64,000 nt of DNA, from assembly GCA_035578175.1 (NCBI GenBank), contig JAQMRL010000014.1, positions 10,375,274 to 10,439,273 of the forward strand, in the 5' to 3' direction. Numbering within the stretch: the stretch's first letter is position 1; the number at the start of each line of letters is the position of its first letter. The notes under the pieces are model-generated. The model saw only the letters and a list, made by a program, of their open reading frames with translations. It had not been told where the DNA came from and searched no databases. Made by a program: the position numbers and the translations under genes. This stretch comes from Catonia carolina. Taxonomy: Eukaryota > Arthropoda > Insecta > Hemiptera > Achilidae. Positions 57,310 to 64,000 of this stretch are shown piece after piece.

Positions 57310-57900
57310 AGTGGTGAGTTAAAACCTTTAATTTTTGGTGGCCCTGAAAAGGGCCGTTTAAACGGTGGTTGTCAAGGAGAAGCTTTGGTTTTAGTCGTCG
57401 TGGTGGTCGGAGACTGGGTGACACGGCGTGTCGTCGTCCAGCGGAGACGTCATCTTCTTCCCTCGTGTCAATGGCTGCTTCGTCGGATCCGGTGGGCGTA
57501 AGGCTCGGTCGAGGGACCGCTGTGGGCATCGCTCGTGGCAGCGAGCGATGACGGTCCGGTCAACGACTTACGCTATTGGGTCGGCGAGCGGAACATCATC
57601 TTCTCTTTTGCGGGGTCGTCGATGAGCCTTCGTTGGAGTCCGGTAGCTGTGTGTCGATGGTGGTCGTCTTGTCTGCTGTCTGGATCGGAATTGAAATCAC
57701 TTGGCTCAGTGCAGCGCTCTTTTTATAGTCACCGAGAGTGCTGTGGTATTGGTGTTGACCTTGGCGACAAAGGCCTCTTTCAGTACCCCGCCACAGGCCT
57801 ACCGCCCCTTTCGGAACTATTGGCGGTTCCCTCTGTCGCTTCGTCGGAAGCTTTGTAACCGGCAGCACATTACTTAATCAAAGAGGACGACGGTGACACT
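57310..57900 (-). other. GC-rich repeat with histone-type 3' stem-loop and TATA box
   Basis: The minus strand reads TATAAAAAG (57720-57728). About 360 bases later comes a perfect GGCCCTTTTCAGGGCC (57340-57355) followed by ACCA, the 6-bp stem and UUUC loop of metazoan histone mRNAs. The region between is GC-rich and unlike its surroundings. A stretch reading QTADKTTT is faintly like the start of histone H3 (QTARKST). It may be a very degraded histone gene copy. A relative without an intact hairpin lies at 17250-17545. The open frames on both strands are not otherwise recognisable. Confidence 0.4.
57340..57355 (-). terminator. Histone mRNA-type 3' stem-loop
   Basis: GGCCCTTTTCAGGGCC on the minus strand: perfect 6-bp stem, TTTC loop, followed by ACCA. 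Confidence 0.55.
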
Positions 57901-58072
57901 ACAGAAGGGTCCGCGATATACTGTATGTCCTCTAAGTATAGTTTCCGTTGTTGTGGTGGCGTACTGATATCAAAGCAGTCGCGCATGCGCAGTGATGCTT
58001 TTCCCCTTTACGCCTCATTACAACCAAAGGAAAACTTGTGACTCGAGTAACTATAGATAGAGCGGTGAATTA

Positions 58073-58432
58073 TTGCACCTCGTTTGCTAGTTCCAGGGCT
58101 ACAAAAAATAGTTATGTTTCTTATAATTTGGTCAGCCAGTTATATGACTCTGAAGCATTTAAGAACAGAAGAGGTAGACTTGTAATAGACACTAGTCACA
58201 GTTATCTCCTCTGAGTGTAATGAATTTTATTATACAGCCAGACCATGTGTTGAATGAAGTTGTTATTTGCAGGGTGGAAATTAGTGCTTTTCGGAGGGCC
58301 TGGCATGCTGATAAGCATACTTTTCAACTCTAGAAGGAAGGCACCGGTAAATCACCTCACTCCTAGTTTTACTTAGTGAGTTAGAGGTTCAAACCAGCCT
58401 TTCGGCTAATTACCTAAACAACAAACAACAAT
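58073..58432 (+). repeat. R3 interspersed repeat
   Basis: TTGCACCTCGTTTGCTAG to TTTCGGCTAATTACCTAAAC. A second partial copy lies at 57179-57270. Confidence 0.7.
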
Positions 58433-58491
58433 GTTGAGTATTGTTTATAAAGTGTCAATAGTACTAATAAAAGATTTATAATATACAGCAG

Positions 58492-59560
58492 AGTGCCCCA
58501 TGTGTCGGTCCCCAATATTTACGGAAATCGGAAGAAAGGTTAATGGAATAAGAAACCTATAGACAAAAAACAAATGTATTGTAATGAACCATACATATAT
58601 ATTACCTTGAAAATAATTTAGCAGGTGTTCAAAATGTCCTCCACCATGATTCTTTAAACACTTAATTACAGCGACTCAAAACTGATTCACAAATTTTCAA
58701 CGTAACATTTTATCTTATTCACATTGTCAAAAGCAATTTCAGTTGAACTTTTTAGTTCGTGCAGGTTTGGTGGCTTGGAAGAATACATTATTTCCTTTAC
58801 AATGCGCTAAAGTGAAAACTAACATGGCGTTAAGTCTGACGAGCGCGCTACCCATTCGATTGTACCACAACTACTAATCCATTCATCAACTTTGGAATAT
58901 AAAAACTTACGAACTTAGATACCGAAATATGCTGGGGTGCAATCTTGTTGCCAGATGAGCGAATGGATATTGTCAACAGGATTGTTGTGAAGTTCCAGAA
59001 ATACTGAAAAAAAGTTCCTGCAGCATTTGTAAGTAATTTTCCGAGATAAAATTTCTCCCAAAAAAATATGAACCTATCATTGCAGTACTCTAAATATGTC
59101 CCCATACCATAACACCAGGACATTAAACTCTTTTTGAATTACAATAACGAGGATTTGTACCCGACCAGTACACGCAGTTATGCCGATTAACACGTCCATT
59201 GAGTTTGAAACATGCCTCATCAGACCATAATATTGATTGCATAAAGTTTGGATCGGCTTTTGCACGGATAGCGACTGTCTCACAGAATTCCAACCGCCTG
59301 TCACTATCGTCCTTATGAAGTGCTTGGAGTAAATATGGACAAAATGGCTTCAATTTTAATTCCTTCATCATCCTTTGCACGCTAGTTCGTGATAACCTTA
59401 GTTAAGAAAATGCATTACGAGTTGATTTACCAAGATTGAATACAAACGCTTTAGCAACCTTGTGTAGGTTGTCATTGCAAATCGATCTTGGACGACCACA
59501 CTTCGGGGCATTTAATACGCTTCCTGTGTTTTCAGATTTCTTATTTAACTTTTGTAAATG
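58492..59560 (-). pseudogene. Mariner-like (M2) transposase, copy 2
   Basis: The left end GTGCCCCATGTGTCGG resembles the other M2 end. The minus strand carries QRMMKELKLKPF and ILWSDEACFKLNG (first Asp). The C-terminal part at 58700-59000 is degraded relative to 46336-46638. Confidence 0.75.
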
Positions 59561-59740
59561 TAAAAAAATAAACAATAGGCAATCAGTGAAACAACAAACG
59601 CGTCAGCTAGTGTAAAAAGTGGTAATACCAACTAAAAAACCTAGTTGCAAATGAAAAACACTGAAATAAGAAACAAAAAACAAACGTTTAAATAAACAAA
59701 AGACGATCTAATGAATTTAAATTTTATAAAATTGATCTAA

Positions 59741-60082
59741 AGTCCAGCCTCTCTAAGTTTGCTCCTAATGTAAACAAATAATGACGTCACTGAGCATGCG
59801 CATTATATAAAAATGTGTACACGCTGATTAAAAAGTAAAAACAAAATACTTTTAAAAGTATTTAAATACATAATACTTTTAAAAGTATTTTTCTAAATTA
59901 AATTGTTAGGCCTACATCATATCACGACTGATGTTTTTAGTACTTTAAGTACTTATAATTTAAAAAATAGTTAACTTAATAGGAATACGACATCCATAAA
60001 GTCACGGACTCTAGCGTGCACCCTGTAGTAGCTGGTTTTGGTTTGTTGACAGTAGGAGCAAACTTAGAGCGGCTGAACTATA
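59741..60082. mobile_element. MITE with ~35-bp inverted ends
   Basis: AAAGTCCAGCCTCTCTAAG on the left and ATAGTTCAGCCGCTCTAAG on the reversed right, both continuing TTTGCTCCTA, with TA at the outer edges. About 340 bases, no ORF. Confidence 0.6.
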
Positions 60083-60445
60083 GTCGGTCTGTATATCGAG
60101 TATTAATAATCGATACAAGCAATAGTTTCTGAAAACGCTGCACCAATGTGAAATGGCCTTCACACTTGCAAAAATGTTTAAAATAAACCCATGGAAAGCA
60201 CATCTAACATTTTCTAATGAATTAATTAATACAAAAGATGTAAGAATTTATAATTTCAAATACTAATTACTAGTATCAATGTATTTGTCTCTTTTAAATT
60301 ACTGAGTTTGAATTAAAAGTAAGCTTCAGTTCAAATTTAACCTACTTGCTTATTAACGGGTTACTCTAAAACTGTAACACAAGGTTACCATTGAATTGAA
60401 AATTGGAGAAGGTTTTTATTTCCTATATCTTTATTTTATTTATAC

Positions 60446-60780
60446 AGAATGTCCCACGAGTTACCCGACATACTTCTGAGGTGTATTCCTCTCATAAAAA
60501 TAATAAATAATTTCATATAAACAGAGGTCCACAATCGCTTCGTTAGCGAGTTACAGCTGGCGAAAATTTTCGTCCGGGTTTCAGTTCACCGCAGAAATAA
60601 AGCCCTACAGAAATGTTTAGAGCGTTAAATAAGTTGGGAAACTAAACGGATTTTATTTAAATTGAGCTGAAAAATTGAATAAAACAGGTCCCAGATCTGT
60701 AACTAGAGTAGTTTTTGAAATATCTGACAAAATACAACAAATTTCGTCTCGAAAACTGTTTTTCTTATGGTTTGAAGTAT
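60446..60780 (+). repeat. Relic TIR of an M3-like element
   Basis: A diverged copy of the outer ~330 bases of the adjoining long TIR (AGCGAGTTACAGCTGGCGAA block), lying head-to-tail with it. Confidence 0.6.
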
Positions 60781-63248
60781 ACAGAGTGTCTAACGAGTAA
60801 CCCGACAAACTTCTAAGGTGGTTTCCTCTCATCAAAATAAAAAAAACTTTATATAAACATGGGCTCAAAAACGCTTCGTTAGCGAGTTACGGCTAGCGAA
60901 ATATTTCGCCCTGGGTTCAGAACATACGCTTAAATAAAGTCATCCTAGAAGTCTAAGAACCCAATTTTACGAATAGATTTGATGCTTTCTTATGTATTTT
61001 GACCCGAAAAATTAAATAAAATAAGTTTCAGAACCATGTCTCCAGTAGTTTTTGTAATATCCAATGAAAACGGACAAATCTGTGCATAACAATACGTTTT
61101 TTTAGGTTTGAAGAACAATAACTGTGTTAAATGGCTAATAAATGTGTAAATTTATTTAGCAAAACTTGTAGAGATTTTTATTTTGAAGTGAATGATGTAA
61201 AATAGGCCAATAATAAACAAACAAAAACTTTAACAAATTTATGTTTAATTAAATCAACACATACGAAAAATAAGACAGAAAATGCAATATCTTTTTAATT
61301 AACGATCTTCGTAAACACAGAACATTTTAGCCTAATTGCTGAATCTTTTATTTCAATATCCATACCTTACAAATGGTGCCCAAAATTATTTCCTTGGTCA
61401 TTTGTGCACAATCTAGCGCGTTCATGAAACCACGTGTAGCCTTTCTGATACCATCTCGGTTGGTCTTAAGTAGTTCACACGCGTTTAAAATTCGGTTCAA
61501 TAACGCTTCTTTGGAATTAACTGGTTCTGCGTATACAAGCTGCTTTAAATGACCCCAAAGGTAATAATTCAAGGGATTTAAATCAGAGGACCTAGGAGGC
61601 CAATTAATTGGTCCTCCTCGACCAATCCATCTGCCCGGAAAACTTATCTGCAAGTGCGCTCTAACATTTTGTGAATGTGCCGGTGCGCCATCATGATGGA
61701 ATATCATTTGATGTCTTCTTTCAAGTGGTTCATCTTCAAGTAGAACTGGCAGTTGATTCTCTAAAAAGTCTTTATACGCAAGACCTGTAAGGCGGTTTTC
61801 AAAAATAAATGGGCCAATTAACTGGTCCCCAATTATGCCACACCATACATTTATAGAAAATCGAATTTGAAAGTTTGACTCTACAACTACTTTTAGATTT
61901 TCTGTTGACCACCGGTGACTATTCTTCAAATTTATAATTTCGTATCTTGTAAACAACGATAATACAATATCAGTAAACAACGAATATAATACAATTTACA
62001 TTATTTCGATTTTCTAACACCCATCGACAAAATTGTAATCTTAATGCACTGTTACCTGGATGAAGATTTTGAACTTTTTGTAAATGATATGGATAAAGGT
62101 AATTTTTTTTTCAATGTTTTCCAGACTGTACTACGAGATATGTTTAATCTATTTGAGAGTCGTTGAGTGGTAAGTTGAGGACTGCGCTGTATCATGTCAA
62201 TGATACGTATTATCTTGTTCGCGTACAAGCTGTATTACAGGACGTTCACGCGAACAAGAAACGGTAGGAAAAGATCTATTTGTTCGTAAGTTATTGAAAA
62301 CCGATGCAAATGTTTCGTGAGTAGGTGTTCTTCTATTTGGAAATCATCTTTCATATTCACGTTTAGCGGCCCGACTATTTCCATTGGCAAAACCATACAC
62401 GAGAACAATATCTGCGTACTCGTCATTTGGAAATTCGAATGGCATCTTATCGTTAAAAAACACGAATGAAGTACTAATAATACAATAATACACATACACT
62501 GCACAAACCAAAGGTGACAGAATAGTTACTGCGACAACTCTGTATTATCGGACGGCTGTACAATACCTAGGATTCAATTGTTTTTGCAGCAGTGTTGCCA
62601 ACTCTCGATTTTCAAGAAACTAAAATCAATTCAATTGACGCTGCATTTTTAAAATCTTGTTTCTCAACCTACAATGTTTTATAATGTAAATTTTTGTAAT
62701 TATTTAAACGACTGAATGTTGTATTCGCAAATAAACGGCAAATAAATTTTCTGTCTTATTTTTCGTATGTGTTGATTTAATTAAACACAAATTTGTTAAA
62801 CTTGTGTTTGTTTATTATTGGCCTATTTTACATCATTCTCTTCAGAATTAAAATCTCTACAAGTTTTGCTAAATAAATTTACACATTTATTAGCCATTTA
62901 ACACAGTTATTGTTCTTCAAACCTAAAAAAACGTATTTTTATGCACAGATTTGTCCGTTTTTCATTGGATATTACAAAAACTACTGGAGATATGGTTCTG
63001 GAACTTATATTATTCAATTTTTTGGGTCAAAATACATAAGAAACCATCAAATCTATTCGTAAAATTGGGTTCTTAGACCTCTAGGATGACTTTATTTAAG
63101 CGTATGTTCTGAACCTAGGGCGAAATATTTCGCTAGCCGTAACTCGGTAACGAAGCGTTTTTGAGCCCATGTTTATATAAACTTTTTTCATTATTTTGAC
63201 GAGAGGAAACCACCTAAGAAGGTTGTCGGGTTACTCGTGAGACACCCT
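60781..63248 (-). mobile_element. Mariner-superfamily element (M3) with ~500-bp TIRs
   Basis: Left TIR 60781-61283 and right TIR 62747-63248 are colinear complements, about 95% alike by eye, starting near GTGTCT(A/C)ACGAGTAACCC. Between them is a single minus-strand transposase (61348-62445). Confidence 0.85.
61348..62445 (-). pseudogene. Transposase of M3 with DUF4817-type N-terminus
   Basis: The best start is the ATG at 62443-62445 ([19 protein letters not shown]), a DUF4817-type helix-turn-helix. It is cut by an in-frame TGA at the position of a conserved Arg (AKREYER, stop, FPNRRTP). The middle is degraded near 61990-62230. The catalytic C-terminal part (61980-61348) is open: NVWCGIIGDQLIG, IFHHDGAPAHSQN (Asp) and INWPPRSSDLNPLNYYLWG. 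Non-functional as it stands, but close to intact at the catalytic end. Confidence 0.8.
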
Positions 63249-63383
63249 TTATTAACTTTGTTTAGTAACAAACATGTAAAATTTATACCAAAACTTGCAG
63301 AGAATTTAATTCTGAAAAGAATGATGTGATGTAACATAGGCCAATAAGAAACTAACACAAACTGTAAAAAATGGGGTGGGGGA
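63249..63383. repeat. Fragment of an M3-like inner TIR
   Basis: The AAACTTGCAGAGAATTTAATTC and CATAGGCCAATAAGAAAC regions repeat the inner end of the neighbouring TIR. Confidence 0.45.
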
Positions 63384-63516
63384 ATTAGAGAGAGTATGGT
63401 TAATTTAACCCCAACCATCAAAGTACACCGGTAACGGCTGTCTAGTATTCAAATTCTTATAAAAGTAACTACCTTTACTAGGATTTGAACGTCTCCGAAA
63501 TCAGCTGTTAAATAGC
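63384..63516 (-). mobile_element. SINE family A, partial
   Basis: From AGAGAGTATGGTTAATTTAACC to the B-box region (GGATTTGAAC), then CAGCTGTT. Head missing. Confidence 0.7.
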
Positions 63517-63569
63517 TAAACAAAATATAATAAATATGAATATAAATAAATTTACTTATTAAAATACCC

Positions 63570-63668
63570 GCCGGGCTGGTCTAAAAGTAAAGTCGCCGCG
63601 AGTCAGCTGTTTAACAGCTGATTTTCCGAGACGAAGTTTCCTGGTTCAAACCCTAGTAAAGGTTTTAA
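63570..63668 (+). mobile_element. SINE family A, tRNA-like head only
   Basis: CCGCCGGGCTGGTCTAAAAG (degenerate A-box), CAGCTGTTTAACAGCTG, and B-box GGTTCAAACCC. The body is missing. Confidence 0.7.
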
Positions 63669-63698
63669 TTTAAAAAACATAAAACCTTATCAAAAGAT

Positions 63699-63869
63699 GC
63701 CGCCCGCATTGGCGTAGTTGGTAACGTGCTCGCCTCTCATCATGCGGTCTTGGGTTCGAATCCCATTTAGGCATGGCATATTTTCAGACGGTTCAAAAAA
63801 ATAATTTCTTCCTTCACCGTCTGCATTAGCAGTAATTGCAGAAGAGTCGCACGTTAAACCCAAAAAAAA
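63699..63869 (+). mobile_element. SINE family B, full copy
   Basis: GCCCGCATTGGCGTAGTTGG, B-box GGTTCGAATCCC, CTGCATTAGCAGTAATTGC and an A-tail. Confidence 0.78.
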
Positions 63870-63906
63870 CTTACTTGAAAAATCCAGTAAAATTAAATAA
63901 ACAAAA

Positions 63907-64000
63907 AATCTGGTGTAAAACACTCACACGACTTTCTCTTGCCAATGAAAATAATGAACAATGTAGATCCTAACATTTGAAATAAAACATTAGAAATAAC
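63907..64000 (-). mobile_element. HINE-like 3' end running off the window
   Basis: TCTGGTGTAAAACACTCACAC then GACTTTCTCTTGCC, the minus-strand hairpin end of the family. Confidence 0.72.

Noticed and set aside
63699..63780. Possible tRNA gene
   Set aside because: The tRNA-like head is shared with other SINE copies and followed by the SINE body and A-tail.

Overview
The window looks like AT-rich nuclear DNA from an insect. The intron-rich genes, the odorant receptor, and the SINE, mariner, Ty3 and Helentron-type repeats all fit, and a hemipteran is my best guess, by inference only. No bacterial or viral gene set is present. Two host genes can be assembled from exons with consistent reading frames and splice sites, both on the + strand. 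Nearly everything else is transposable-element sequence, much of it nested. REGION 1 (1-22.9 kb): an insect odorant receptor (7tm_6 family) with coding exons at 842-1731, 14806-14905, 16943-17044, 20551-20703 and 22811-22864, and a poly-A signal at 22960. Its first intron (13 kb) holds a PIF/Harbinger remnant, a THAP-type pseudogene, and a three-level nest: a Helentron-like (HINE) repeat split by a Tc1/mariner-superfamily (IS630-like) transposon, which is itself split by a young Ty3/Gypsy element at 5832-11790. REGION 2 (22.9-36.6 kb): no host gene recognised. It holds mariner snap-back elements, SINEs, an element of about 3 kb carrying a DUF7869-like protein with inverted ends and subterminal repeats, and CR1-like LINE fragments. 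REGION 3 (36.7-53.5 kb): a ropporin-1-like gene (ROPN1L / RSP11 family, sperm-flagellum radial spoke and AKAP-binding) in six coding exons, predicting about 645 residues. That is a normal ropporin core plus a long charged, acidic C-terminal extension. Its introns carry a 1.1 kb foldback hairpin, a Helitron-like element, LINEs, SINEs and HINEs. Three of its five in-window acceptors lie within about 12-70 bp of the 3' terminus of a HINE in the same orientation. REGION 4 (53.5-64 kb): a second foldback element directly behind the ropporin poly-A signal, a tandem duplication, a GC-rich repeat with a perfect histone-type 3' stem-loop, transposase relics, and a mariner-like element with terminal inverted repeats of about 500 bp. 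The recurring theme is inverted-repeat architecture: foldbacks, snap-back mariners and long-TIR elements, several inside or next to transcribed genes, where read-through would give long double-stranded RNA. All repeat boundaries were read by eye from copies within this window and should be taken as accurate to a few bases at best.
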